From Myxocyprinus asiaticus (Eukaryota > Chordata > Actinopteri > Cypriniformes > Catostomidae), in the NCBI RefSeq assembly GCF_019703515.2, contig NC_059393.1, positions 8,139,501-8,203,500 of the forward strand: a DNA stretch of 64,000 nt, given 5' to 3'. Shown here piece by piece: positions 22,641-34,615 of the stretch. Position 1 is the first letter of the stretch. Each line of letters starts with the position of its first letter. A program made the translations under genes and the position numbers. The notes under the pieces are model-generated. The model was not told the DNA's origin. It saw only the letters and a list, made by a program, of their open reading frames with translations, and did no database searches.

Positions 22641-23179
22641 GAAGTCAACTGGCTATGTATGCAGTGGACAGCATAGCTTGTAAGGTTGTGGAACAAAGCT
22701 AATTATTTTGCATTCAGATGTGAAGACATCAAATACAGCATGTACTTTTTTTTATTTATTTACCCAACATCTTAACTGTAAACATGTCCATGCTCATAAG
22801 TTATACAGGAATAAATTACTATAATGAGGGCATACTGAGACATCATGCTAAACTTTCCAGTGACCAGTTTAGAACAAATTTGAGTAGATACCGCATAATT
22901 GCCTCATTTCAACAGACAGCTGGGACCTGTGCCCAGGACCCTCTTTGATTGGGCCTGGAATGTTCTGGAAGAAGAGGGTCTTTAAAGTCCTGTGATGATA
23001 CACAGCAGCGAGAGGAATTTTGGTTCATTAAAGTGATTATACTTAAAAGAGTCATCATTTATAAAGTTTCTCATAATCAGATAAGTCTGTCATTTTTTTC
23101 AAATGGCAAAAGTGATATGTTTCCAAGCATGTTTCCCCCTGTCTGCCATGGTTTGGACATATGGTTAACTCAGCTTGAG
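22641..23179. other. Intergenic DNA, nothing recognised
   Basis: No coding or repeat signal was identified. Confidence 0.4.
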
Positions 23180-23525
23180 TTGTGCAGCTTATAAAGACCT
23201 TATTCATGCTAGCGCCATCTTTAATTTTTAATGGGAATGACAACGAGGCTGTGAGGGATAGACTTACAATCTCTTCAATGGGCTGTAGTGCAGTTTAAAG
23301 TGTTATTGGATCGTTCCGCGGACAAAACATTGATAAAATATCTGTCTAAGAAAATTCACTATACAATGAACTCCAGACAACTTGAGTTGTGGAAAACTCA
23401 TTGTGGCTTTATACAGCTTTATACCGTTCGTGCCACTGAAGCGATGGTATATCTTTCCCTCACAGCCTCGTTGTCATTCCCATTAAAAATCAAAGATGGG
23501 ACTATTGTGAATAAAGTCTATGGTT
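23180..23525. mobile_element. Palindromic MITE with ~65-bp inverted repeats
   Basis: The left arm contains TTTTTAATGGGAATGACAAC followed by GAGGCTGTGAGGGATAGA. The right arm is its complement (TCCCTCACAGCCTCGTTGTC then ATTCCCATTAAAAATC). Outside these, CTTATTCATG...GCCATCTTT pairs with AAAGATGGGACTATTGTGAATAAAG. The interior has no coding potential. The superfamily is not determined. Confidence 0.8.
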
Positions 23526-24275
23526 ACCACTGCTGGAAATAGTTAACCAAAAGTAGTGATGCTACTAACTTAACTAAATTTTTCAGTAGAGTGACAGTTT
23601 TTCACTATAGTGTTGCTTTTCCAGTAGCAATCCACATTTTCCAACAAATAGCACTGTAGTGTCACAAAACGCTACATTTGTCACATTGTATTGTGAACGC
23701 AACAATGGAACTTCTCTCTCTCATTTAGCGCTTGGAAAACCAAATCATTCAAGTCGAACAGCAATAGCATAAAAGCACAGCCAGCATAATTTGCCACTAA
23801 AAGGAAATACTCAATATATTAGCACTTGACCCTTTGTGACAAATCTTTTCATACTGATTATGCTGCATCTTTCCACACAGAAATTCCATGGAATTTAAAG
23901 AGATGCCTTCATGGGCATGCATAAATCTGTTCATGCATGTTGAGGCTTGTTTCATCTTCTGGAGGCATGCTGCGAGCTGCAGTGGGTCGCTCAATTACAT
24001 AACTGGTCATATGTGGGCATCCGTCATTGTGTTCTCTGACTCTGTTATATTATGCTTTCTCTTCACTGGCTTCTGTACAATACAGGCTTTTCTATGATTC
24101 TGCTAAATCATAATCTAGTTTTAAGCCATTGGAGTCTGAAAATAAATAAATAAATGAAACATTACATGAAATGGAATTTGATGGCGGAAAGGAGTTTGGC
24201 ATGATAACGCTCTGTGACACATTTGTTTTTTGAACAGAAAACAGCAGCTTCAGGAGCACTTCTATAGGATAAATG
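23526..24275. other. Intergenic DNA
   Basis: No gene recognised. A short AAATAAAT run lies at 24140-24155. Confidence 0.4.
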
Positions 24276-24308
24276 TTGATTAGACAGACAGACAGACAGA
24301 CAGACAGA
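24276..24308. repeat. Microsatellite (GACA)n
   Basis: About eight consecutive GACA units. Confidence 0.95.
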
Positions 24309-24699
24309 CTCAGCGCACAGCTGTACAGACAACAAACCACACTCAGGCTTGCTGGACACTAGCGACAGCACAAGATGAGGAGGCGTTCTTGCTTTCAGAC
24401 ACAGGTGGAGGGATTGCAATTCCAAATGTAGGGATCTTGAGAGATGTTTTTCTATGTTTCAAACTATATTTAACTTGACTTAGCGACCTAAAAACGCTGT
24501 TTTTATGATGCAACGCAACCCAAGTGAGATGGTCCAAAATCGTCTGTTGTAAGTATGTGTAGATTAATGCGTCTTTAGAAAAGCTCTTATAATAAATCTA
24601 TCTCACACAGATTGACAAATTCAATTGCAAAAATGGATTGCTGTGGACTTTAGGTCAATGATAGGCTTATATTCAGTAATATTGGGAAAATAATCTTTC

Positions 24700-25130
24700 C
24701 AGACCTTATAAATAATTAATGGACTCCGATTTCGGTATAACTCAATTACTTGTGTCACATCATGGACATTTAACACCAACACTTATTGCATAACTGTTCT
24801 ATGTACTACCTCTTACCATATCACTGCTACATTTAACATTTAACTTATCACCATTATTCAATATATAGAGTGTTCAGCTTGTCTTATATTACATATAGTA
24901 CTGGATTCACTTTATATACTATATGGATATGTTTATATTGCATTTACTTAATGCATAAGTTGAAGTTCTTAAGTTTGTTTTCTGTGTTAATATGTTCACT
25001 CTGTGTCTGTGGATATTGCACATTTTATGTTGTCGCTCTGTGAGAAGCACCCAAGTAAGAATTTCATTGTACTTGGTACATTGTTTTCTGTACATATGAC
25101 AATAAATGCTTTGACTTTTGCTTTGACTGA
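24700..25130 (+). mobile_element. Probable non-LTR retroelement 3' tail
   Basis: Ends in AAGAATTTCATTGTACTTGG...TACATATGACAATAAATGCTTTGAC. The ATTTCATTGTACTT...TGACAATAAA order is the typical 3' end of fish LINE families. No reverse transcriptase is left. Confidence 0.5.
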
Positions 25131-25289
25131 AAAACTGTATATTGCCTTTTAAAGCTACTTTTTGTATTTTACTCATCTGGCACAATAATGTAATGCATTT
25201 TAATTATTTAAATTATATATTTCTAATTATTGAAATATAATGATTTAAATATTAGATATTGAATTTTTATTTGGGGGGCTTTCTCTGTA

Positions 25290-25372
25290 AATATTTATGA
25301 ATATGATTAATTGTGATTAATCGGCATGTCGTTATTAATTCAATAAAAAAATGTCATCAATTGACAGCCCTG
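25290..25372. repeat. TTGACAGCCC-ended repeat fragment
   Basis: ATTAATTGTGATTAATCGGC then ATCAATTGACAGCCCTG. Inverse orientation of the end at 10637. Non-coding. Confidence 0.5.
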
Positions 25373-26269
25373 AAAATGACCACTTTTAAGTACTAAAATG
25401 TGGCGATGGAAGAACAAAAATGTTAAAGTGAACATTGTATTATAATACATATTTTTTTAGGGGTTGGTTTTCCATGATGTTCTGTGGATAGGATTCGGCT
25501 CATTTAAAGATGGCATTGGCATGCCTAACTTTATTTGCTGCTGCATTTCACTTTAAAAATATGTGAGCTATGTTACCCTAAATGACGGTCAGACATCCCA
25601 ACCCCTATCAGACCCTCTCCACTTACAGCCACCCTTTATATCACATATTGCACATACACGTATGTCAAGCCTCACCGAGTTATGCCAACAGACCCCCCAA
25701 CATGACCGAAATTCTGAACTGACATTTCGGTCAACATGTTTTGACTTCCATTACTACTCCAAAGACAACATCCAGCATTCCCACGGTTATGGAAGACCTG
25801 CAAATATCAGGAAACTTGCAAACCTGCAAAGTCGTGGAAATGAATAAAATCTTAAAAGTCACGGAAATGTCTACAGTGAATCAAATTTGTTCTAGTTTAG
25901 ATCCGAAAATATTTTTTCCGGCAAGATATTGCTGTTTGTGGTGATTGTGTACATTGTTCACTGTAGAGAACTGTTTTATTGGACTTATCAGAGACATTTG
26001 CACACTAATAAATATAATAATTTAAATATATTGATACCTAGAATTGATCTCTGACATACAAATGGAAATCCACCCCAGAAAACTTTTTAAAATCTTTTTT
26101 TTTATTTTGTTTTATCCTTATCCAGTAATTAAGAAACATTAAAAAAAGTCATGAAAATCGGTCAAAATGTGTGGGAATCCTGTACCTTACACTGCAAACC
26201 ATCATTTTCTAAATCAGTATTTCTGAATTGTTTACCAATAAAATATATAAACATCTTTAATACAAGATA
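25373..26269. other. Intergenic DNA, nothing recognised
   Basis: The small open frame 25563-25847 has no domain. AT-rich. Confidence 0.4.
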
Positions 26270-26420
26270 AATTGTTAACACTTAACAATAAGGTTGCATT
26301 CATTAACATTAGTTTACTACATTAGTTAACATGAAAAAGCAATGAACTAAACTTTTACAGCACTTATTAATCTTGGGTAATGTTCATTTATGCATATACT
26401 AATGGCAATATTATGTTAGC
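26270..26420. repeat. ATTAACATTAGTTTACTACATTAG-type dispersed repeat end
   Basis: AACACTTAACAATAAGGTTG followed by the ATTAACATTAGTTTAC block resembles a very common fish DNA-element end. Only one end was found here. Confidence 0.45.
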
Positions 26421-26629
26421 TATTACAATTGAATAGTAATTATTTTACCCCGCAGGCAAAATCTAACAAAAGTTTAGCGTGGTTTATGCTTAAAACTGTA
26501 TGCAAAATAACTTTATTTGGGATATATTCTCTGAAAACAAGTCTTATTATCCTACTTTATATTGTTTTAAAGATCGGGAAATTTTTTGCTGGAAAACAAA
26601 ACAGATATAATGATTTCTTTTTCGGGGTG

Positions 26630-27450
26630 TCTGTTTACACCATGGTGTAAATAGCATCTGCCATACAGTGCATCTATTTGCACCCTATTAGTCTGGTTGA
26701 ACCACAGAAATATACGACAAATTAACCAATAGATGTCACTTCAGTGGCGTGGGATGTAAAGAAGGTGTGTGAATGTGTAGTGTTGCCTTAGTGACTGCAG
26801 TTCGAATCTGCGTTTTATCCCACTCTTTTCCCCATCCTATTTCCTGTTTCCACTCTTAATATTTCTTTAAATATTACTTAAAATAATAGAATATATATGT
26901 TGATTTCATTGCAGTGATTTGGTCATGGCGAATGTCGGGGAGTGCGGAGAAGGGTTTAATCGGAGGCGGGGTCTGTCAATCGCACTCGTTCCTGCGGCTC
27001 GGCATCGCTTGTGTGTAGATTGCATTACTGTATTACTGTAGTAATATTTTAGTAACCATGTTTTTGGCAAAAACCATAGTTTTAATGCAATTAACCATGT
27101 ACAGTAATATGGTGGTAATATAGTAACCATGGTTAAATTTGAGGTTACTGTAAATATATAAAAAATACCATGGTGATACCATGGTTACTGTAGTAAAACC
27201 AAGGTTATTTTTCTAAGGTTAGTTTAAGGTTAGGTTTAGGGGTAGGGGCTAATGTAGTGTGTCCATGGCACTCCAAATAAATGCAACAAATATAATGCTG
27301 TGATGCCCATACTGTATGTTAGTGTTTAAATATGGGTACAAATAGTATCTGATACTATTGGCACCAGGGTGCAATTAGTATTTGCCACTATTTGCACTGG
27401 GGTGTAAATAACATATACCATTATTTTCACTTGGGTGCAAAAAGCATCTG
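26630..27450. repeat. Low-order repeat cluster (GGTGTAAATAG and ACCATGGTTACTGTAG units)
   Basis: Two intermixed motifs. (1) GGTGTAAATAGCATCTG-type units at 26635-26690 and three tandem units of about 43 bases at 27330-27450 (GGGTGCAATTAGTATTTGCC, then ACTATTTGCACT), each partly self-complementary. (2) TAACCATGGTTAAATTTGAGG and ACCATGGTTACTGTAGTAAAACC units at 27050-27200. A short GC-rich CGGAGGCGGGGTCTG island lies at 26960-26975. Confidence 0.55.
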
Positions 27451-28554
27451 GCTTTTTTTTTTTTTTGTCAAAATCAGGTGACAGATCAAAAGTGTTCTAC
27501 ATTTTCAAGAAAACTGCCATTCCATTAAAGTTTCATTTTATTATAGGCAGTTTAAAAAATGTGCATGTTTATTAGCATTACATTACATACAGTGGGCCGG
27601 AGTCATATCTGGGCAACAGCACAGGATGACTTTGCTTTTTTTTTAAATCCACTTTGGATTTGCAGTCTTTTAAATGTCATAATCATGAGTTGGCATTTAA
27701 CCATAGTAATTTATTTAGTGTTTTTATCCAGACTGGGAGGACTATTTTGCATTCTATTTCTGTACCAGAATAATCCAAAATATAGTTGGTTAAGAAATGT
27801 TATGCAGCATTGCTAAATAGGCCAAAAAGGCACATTTGATAAATCTTTGTACAAACTTTCATTGTGCAAAACTATCTTTGACCTCAGCTATCGCTATCTT
27901 TGTGATACAAGTTCATTCGGATTTAGAAGGCAAAATGTGGTATAGCATTTTCATATTGGTTTCAAATCCATTGGTGAATGCAAACAATGTCTTTTGTAAC
28001 CCCACCCAGTAATGACATTATAGAGGCTTTGCTTTAGTCCCTTTGTAACTTTCCATTGCCTAATGCTTGTAAGTTTGATGGCTCTATACTTTAGGTGAAG
28101 AAAGCTCATGGGTTATACAGTTGTAGAGTAAAGGTACACGCAAAACCTCTTGGTTCCTGACTAGGGTCATGCTAAGATCAAAGTTGTGCTTTAGAAAGCA
28201 TCAAAGTACTTTTCAACAGGGCCAAGGTGCCACATAGGTGTGCATCAAAGATTACCTTAACTATTGATTACCTTAAAAGACAAATTTATGCTTTCCAAGA
28301 GCCAGACAGATTGAAAGCAAGACAGAAAAATAAAGCATACGCCTGTTATTCTACTGGTTTACCTGGCTCCGTGGATGCTATTGAACTGCTGGACTTCCAA
28401 TTGGTGTGGTCCACAAGGAGTTGGGTTGCTGTGGTAACCATGATAGATTGGTAGCTACCCCGCTGCAAGAACTAAATTCTGTAGAAAACACTACTAACTT
28501 TTGCACCCAACTAAAGAAAGCATCACTGTTACTACAGTTGAACTCGAGCCTGTC
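27451..28554. other. Intergenic DNA, nothing recognised
   Basis: No gene or bounded repeat found. Confidence 0.4.
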
Positions 28555-29017
28555 AAAGTATTCTCTATTTGATGGTGCGCGTATACACAGGCAGTTGCCG
28601 CATGCGCTACAACTGCCACGACACGCCAGACAATTTCTCTTCAGGAGTTTAAACCCATAAAGATTTCTTAAAATTCATTCAAATGCAGGGATCTCCTGAC
28701 CTTCTCACACATGTGCTCTTGACGTTCATATTCACTGTTGTTGTTACCTTCATCTCCTGTTATTTACCGGGGGACTACATCTTCTTCTAGCATTTCTTCG
28801 TGACAGCAACGACTCAAATGTGAGTATTACCACCTTGTGGATCCACCAATTCATGCAAAGAATTCCAGGCGCATGCGCATTCTGCGTGTTCAAAGACGCG
28901 CGGTTGGTTAGAAAAATCGGGTTGCACGTGTTCAGTGCTTGAGCACTCTGCTAATGATGAGATTTGCATCACACTCCTCAGCATTCGCATCTGACTGAAG
29001 TATACTTTAGGCTTTAC
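28555..29017. mobile_element. Unsplit copy of the AAAGTAYACTTTGG-ended element
   Basis: Collinear with both halves of the interrupted copy at 20830-22640, which shows the uninterrupted order. It contains GCGCATGCGCATTCTGCGTG and ends ACTGAAGTATACTTTAGGC. No transposase. Confidence 0.65.
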
Positions 29018-30299
29018 ACCATTGGGCCAATTGGCTCTTGTTGTGGAACTGTGCCATTCTGTATCATTCTGGGCTCATTGGCATGGTTAAGGTTTCTTTT
29101 ACCAATGTGGTGCTGTCAAATCAGTATTAGAATGGACTGAGTGGGAATGTGACCAATCATGAGTCACCATGTTACTAAAGCCGTTCCACTGGAATGGTTC
29201 TCTGTCTTCAGTATGGTTATCTTACTATGCTAAGAAATTCAGGTGGGGAATGGTTTGTAATCGAACTGTACTGAACTGTGCTCAAGCGAAAATGCTACTG
29301 GAACCTATGTTCAGAACCGTTCTGCCCGATGGTGGAAGACCGTTTAATTATACCTCAAATTGTGTGGCTGGTTGAGGCGAGGTATGTTATTACTTATCTA
29401 AGTGTTTAGACCAAGTATTTTTGCCTGACAAATGATTAAATGGCCAAAAAAATTAAAAAATACATTCTGTAGAAGTAGGACTTCCAACTTAGAAACTTGT
29501 GTGGAAATCTATATATTTACAATTTTGCTGTGATGCAGATGCAAGGTAGCATGTAAACATGTTGGCACCAAGAGAGATTTACAGAGTTAATGATAAACTT
29601 CCACTTTTATTATATGTTATGTATCATCGATAAGTCAAAGTTCCTATATTAAATTATGATAAAACTTTTAGTTGTTAGTTTAGCTAACATCTCCATAGAG
29701 AGGTGTTTAAAACACGGTAAATTATACTCTCTTTTGATAATCGTACGCCTGTAGAACAAATGCTAGCATTTAAAAGCATTGTTTATCATCAGCATTGGTT
29801 GCCAGGAGGCATCTTTGTTGAAAATCAAACTCCTGCCAGCTAACAGGAGAGGTTTTGTTTCCTTATATGTCATCTTCCAAGCATCGGGCAATGGAATGCC
29901 AATATGGTCGGAGAATCAGAGATATTAAGTCATAATCCACATCCGACACATTGAATGGAATGCAGCATTAAACATGGGCAAAGTTGCGATGGGAGAAAGA
30001 TGCCGCAGGTTGATCCTGGCAGGGTCCTTAGCCTTCCAGGCTTCATATGGTTAGGATTAGGGTGGAGGCAGGGTTAGGGCATCTGCTGCCTGCCAGGAAC
30101 AAACAGAAGCCCCTTTGTACAATGAGCAGGGAAAGTGGGCTTGGTTTAGCAAGCTAATACTTTGTAAAGGGATGTTAATTGCAATGGGAGTATAATATTC
30201 TCTTTAAACTATAACTTTTGTAACTAGAACCCAACTAGGGATTCCTGTATAGTAGTATTGGCATCATAGTGTGGGGTAATCACAGTTTATTGTTTTTCT
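29018..30299. other. Intergenic DNA
   Basis: No gene recognised. 30047-30080 contains GGTTAGGATTAGGG and GGGTTAGGGC, a very short telomere-like run that is not a real array. Confidence 0.4.
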
Positions 30300-30319
30300 C
30301 TTAAAATCTCTATCTCTCA

Positions 30320-31490
30320 GGTAGGTCCTTCAAGGTAGCCTGGAGAGGTGAGGTGTCCAAGCCACATCAACTACTTACTGGGGTACCTCAGTGTTCAGTG
30401 CTTGGGCCACTTCTCTTCTCTATATACACAACATCACTGGGACCCATTATTCAGGCACATGGTTTCTCTTACCACTGCTATGCTGATGACACACAACTCT
30501 ACTTGTCTTTCCAGCCCAACAACACCACATTGACTGCTCGAATCTCTGCCTGCCTGGCAGACATCTCGGCCTGGATGAAGGAACACCACCTGCAACTTAT
30601 CCCAGCCAAGACCGAACTCTTTGTCTTTCCAGCCAACCCTGCTGTTGAACACAACATCACCGTGCAGCTGGGTGCAACTACAGTAACGCCTTCCAAAACG
30701 GTCAGAAATTTAGGGGTAACCATCGATAACAAACTAAATTTCACAGACCACATCTCAAAGACCGCAAGATCATATTGATTTACACTTTACAATATCAGGA
30801 AGATAAGACCCTTCCTCACTGAACATGCCACACAACTTCTTGTTCAGTCACTAGTCATCACTAGACTGGACTACTGTAACACTCTCATTGCAGGCCTCCC
30901 TGCTTGTGCAATTAGACCCCTGCAAATGATCCAGAATGCAGCAGCACGTCTGGTCTTTAATTAACCAAAGAGAGCGCATGTTACCAAAGAGAGCGCATGT
31001 TACACCACTCCTTGTCCCTCTTCACTGGCTGCCGGTTGATGCACATATCAAGTTCAAGGCTCTGATGCTGGCATACATAACAGTCACTGGGTCTGCTCCA
31101 GCACACCTAAAATCATTTCTGCAGAGCTACGCGCCCACTAGAAGCCTGCGGTCGGCAAAGGAACGTCGTCTTGTTGTACCAACACAAAGAGGCACCAATA
31201 CACTTTCCCAGACTTTCGGCTTCATTATAATACGTTGGTGGAATGACCTTCCCAACTCCATCCGTGAAGCTGACTCACTTTCTGTCTTCAAAAAACGGCT
31301 AAAAACACATCTTTTCCATGAGCACTTAACCAGTCACTAAAAAAAACTTTAATCTGTTTTGAATACTATTCTGAACTTTGTAATATGGCACTTTTCGTAC
31401 CACTGTCAAGATGATTCGCTTATGTTTTCCTCTTTTGTTAGTTGCTTTGGATAAAAGCATCTGCCAAATGAATAAATGTAAATGTAAATC
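30320..31490 (+). mobile_element. 5'-truncated L2-like LINE, reverse transcriptase 3' part
   Basis: The + frame at 30353-30778 has GVPQCSVLGPLLFSIYT and the RT catalytic YADD box at residues 43-46 (HCYADDTQLYL), followed by NLGVTIDNKLNF. The second frame (30936-31340) carries PLHWLPVDAHIKFKAL, WWNDLPNSIR and FKKRLKTHLF blocks from the RT C-terminus. The 3' end reads GCTTTGGATAAAAGCATCTG, then CCAAATG and AAATGTAAATGTAAAT repeats, a typical L2-type tail. Defects: an in-frame stop at 30776, a 19-base tandem duplication near 30964-31001 (ACCAAAGAGAGCGCATGTT twice) and frame changes. Endonuclease and early RT are missing. Clade assignment rests on motif recall. Confidence 0.85.
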
Positions 31491-32164
31491 TCAAAAGGTC
31501 TAAAGGTACATTGTTTGTAAAGCTACTCTGTCATAAAGGCAGTTCATTTGCTGGGCCCAGGTTGAGGCAGAAATTGACATGAGGTAACCAAAAAAACATT
31601 TTTCTTGTGAAAAAAGAAAGTAGTTTATTGGGGGCCCTGAAACAATGTTAGTTAGATCTACATGTAATTTAACAGATCATAACAGTACTGTTCATTAATT
31701 AAAGAGGTTCCTGGGTCAATCTTTTATTTACATGCATGTGGTTTTTGTGATCCAATCACAAAATGTTTTAGACCTTGTTTAGACCTGTATTTAGAGCTGA
31801 TCACATGTGATTGGATCATCAAAAATGCATCTGAATACCAGATGTAAATGGGGTCTTTGTTCCTGCAAGAACTGAAGAACTATTAAGAACTGACAATGGT
31901 TCCTTCAGTAAGCCCATTATAAGGGAAAGGTTTTGAGGCTCTTGAACTATACCTTGAAGTTCCCTCAGTACATAAATGTGATATCTAAATCTCCTTTCAA
32001 ATGATCCCTGGAGGATCTCCAGATGGTTCAGTTGATGTGGCATGTGAGGAACCCCAAATGGTACCTTGATATTTTTTTTTTTTTACCTGGACGAAGCCAA
32101 CCATTAACCTTTCCATTCATCTCAATGGCAGTTCTTCAGCTGGAATTGGACCCACCCTTCGAGA
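31491..32164. other. Intergenic DNA, nothing recognised
   Basis: No coding or repeat boundary identified. Confidence 0.4.
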
Positions 32165-32340
32165 GTTCTTGGCAAACGCAATATTTTCACATGCAAATGA
32201 GCTTGCTATTCACTGTTTGCCAGACGTTTGCAGCTCTTCACCAGAAGTGATGAACCTGCAGCAAACCTTTGGCCACCATGAAGAGTTTGCCGAAAATCTA
32301 ATTTACTTGTGAAAAATAGATTTCTAGATTTTTGTAAGGG
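32165..32340. mobile_element. CCTTACAAAAAT-ended MITE, partial copy 1
   Basis: Shares ATTTTCACATGCAAATGAGC and GTTTGCCAGACGTTTGCAGC with 32516-32741 and 36622-36907. Right end ...ATTTTTGTAAGGG. The left terminus was not found. Confidence 0.6.
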
Positions 32341-32515
32341 TGCTGCTTTGTTTGTTCATGGGCACTCAGTTGTGGACACAGACGTTTTTGAACTACTTTA
32401 GAATTGTCATCAATGGAAAAACATGCTTTTTGCCCACAGAATAGTGTAGTTTTAGCATCTACCAGCAGAGGCCAACTGGCCATGCTAACCAGCCAAACAC
32501 GGACCCTTTTATAGT

Positions 32516-32741
32516 CCCTTACAAAAATCGTGAGTTTACTCATTTATTTACAGGCAAATGAGCTTGTGATTTGAGCCACAAATGTTTGCCAGACATTTGT
32601 AGCTCTTGTCACTGGTACTAATGAACCTGCAGCAAACCTTGGGCAACAATGGATAATTTTCCACAAGTTTAACGCAAAGCTCATTTGCATATGAAAATGA
32701 TCATAGCGAAGATTGCCATGAACTTTCAATTTTTGTAAGGG
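32516..32741. mobile_element. CCTTACAAAAAT-ended MITE, copy 2
   Basis: Begins CCCTTACAAAAATCG and ends CAATTTTTGTAAGGG, an inverted pair. Interior blocks CAAATGAGCTTGTGATT and GTTTGCCAGACATTTG match the other two copies. Non-coding. Confidence 0.75.
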
Positions 32742-34615
32742 CTCATCACTGCAAATTCTAATAAAAAACACTGCAATGGGCAATAAAGATGTTGACACTA
32801 CACTTAGGGTTGGCTTTTCTGACAAATTGGCTGAGTGCTACTGTTAATCAACAGACTTCCTTAACACATCTTAATGCATTCCTAGGAAATGTTAACATCC
32901 TTTCATGTTCATTTACTTTGAATGCCTTCCAATCTGCAATGAAAATGTTTTGGGGAAATCCATTCAACAAAAGGATGTGAACTTGACTGAGGAACTCTAA
33001 GAGCTGCAAACAAGAGTTGGTTTCCTTTAAGAGGGATTGAGTTATGCTCTCTATAACATCACTGGAGAGAAATAGTAACGTGATTGTCTCCGTACAGTAG
33101 GAGAGGACAGGAAATCCTTAAGTGGATTTATTAGCCAAACATAGCACTCTCTCAGAAGACAACGCAGTCTGTGAACTTTGAACTTTTGGCCATTTTAGAA
33201 GCAGTAGCAGGAAGATAATAATCAGGTGCTTTCCCATACAATGTCAAACATATTATCAGGATGCTACAAGATTAAACAATCTTTAATGCCACTTGTATGA
33301 AGGATTGATGAGGCTTGGGAAAGAGTCGTTTAGTGTATATTCTGTACATTTAAAATATCTTCTATTTCTGTGACATGAGTTGTATTGAACATTTTATGTG
33401 TATGATTGATCTCGTGTCCTATCTCGTACCAGTACGAGACATCTATACATATAAAGGTACATTTTTACTTATTGGGCAAACAGGCTTCGTGTAGTTCACC
33501 TAAAATTATGACGGGGTGGGACGTCTTAATTTTGACCAAAATATGGGACATTCTGGGCTAATACGAGACCATCCTGTTTCAAATAATCACAATTTCATTG
33601 TGTTTTCATAGCTTGATTGTTATTTTTTTATTCATTTATTTGCGACTTTAAGGCTTGTATTTTTGGGGCTGGCCCAGCTAATGTGCATGCACATTTTAGA
33701 TTAAACAAACAATCCTTTTTAGCTGTAAGACAGGACATCCATACCCACAGAAATTATATAATCGATTATATGATAGTCTGTCTCCTCCCTGTTATATTTT
33801 CTTCTGCTTAAAAGCAGCATTTTCCAAATAGTCTTAGTTTAAAATTTTGCACTTGGATCACAGTTAGCAGCTAGCTACCACCTACAGCTAGCAAGGGTGT
33901 CACACCTGTGTTACAGTACTGTGTGTTTCACCTGTACTCACACTTTTCTTGGCCAAGCAAAGCATTAATCATAGCACTAATCATGTATTGTTGTTAAAGC
34001 CTGTCCCTTCCAGGGAAATTTTGTTTACTTCTGCTTTGCCCTTCCTTCCATATCCCAGCCAGATACTTATGTCTCACATGACAGTTGACAGCCTTGGTTG
34101 TATGGGATTAAATCAAGTACTCTCACACAGACTAGGATAAGAGCAAGCAAATAGCAAACATTTTCTCTTGCTCACATCCTAGCACAATATTTAGGAGTCA
34201 AATAAGGCATGTGACTTTAGCGAGCATGCTAGCTCCATTTGCAAAGGTGGTTTGGTGCTACACTCTCGCATCCTTGCAGCTAACTGACCTTGGAACTAGT
34301 GAATGTCCTTAGGTATTTGGTTGGCAGCCATTTATGTCCTTTTCCCTTGCACGTGTTTGTTTATGAAGGTTTGCCTTCAGTCACTGAAGACATTTCATAT
34401 GTGTACATGGTGTTTTGGATCATAGTGGTTGAGTCAATACCAGCTAAGCCATTTGTTTAACCAAGAAACAACATTAAAAAGCTACTGATATGCTATTTTA
34501 AAAAAGTGCATAGTGATATTAGTCTTAAAAGGACAGAAACTTACCCATATGTTGTTTCAAAGCCTGTTGTTACTTTTTCTTGGAACACAAAAGAAGATTT
34601 TTATAAGAATCTTTG
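32742..34615. other. Intergenic DNA
   Basis: No gene recognised. A small hairpin CTCGTACCAGTACGAG at 33423-33438 and a nearby ATACGAGACC word are the only local structures noted. Confidence 0.4.

Noticed and set aside
30047..30080. Interstitial telomeric repeat
   Set aside because: Only two or three imperfect TTAGGG-like words, consistent with chance or a common fish repeat.
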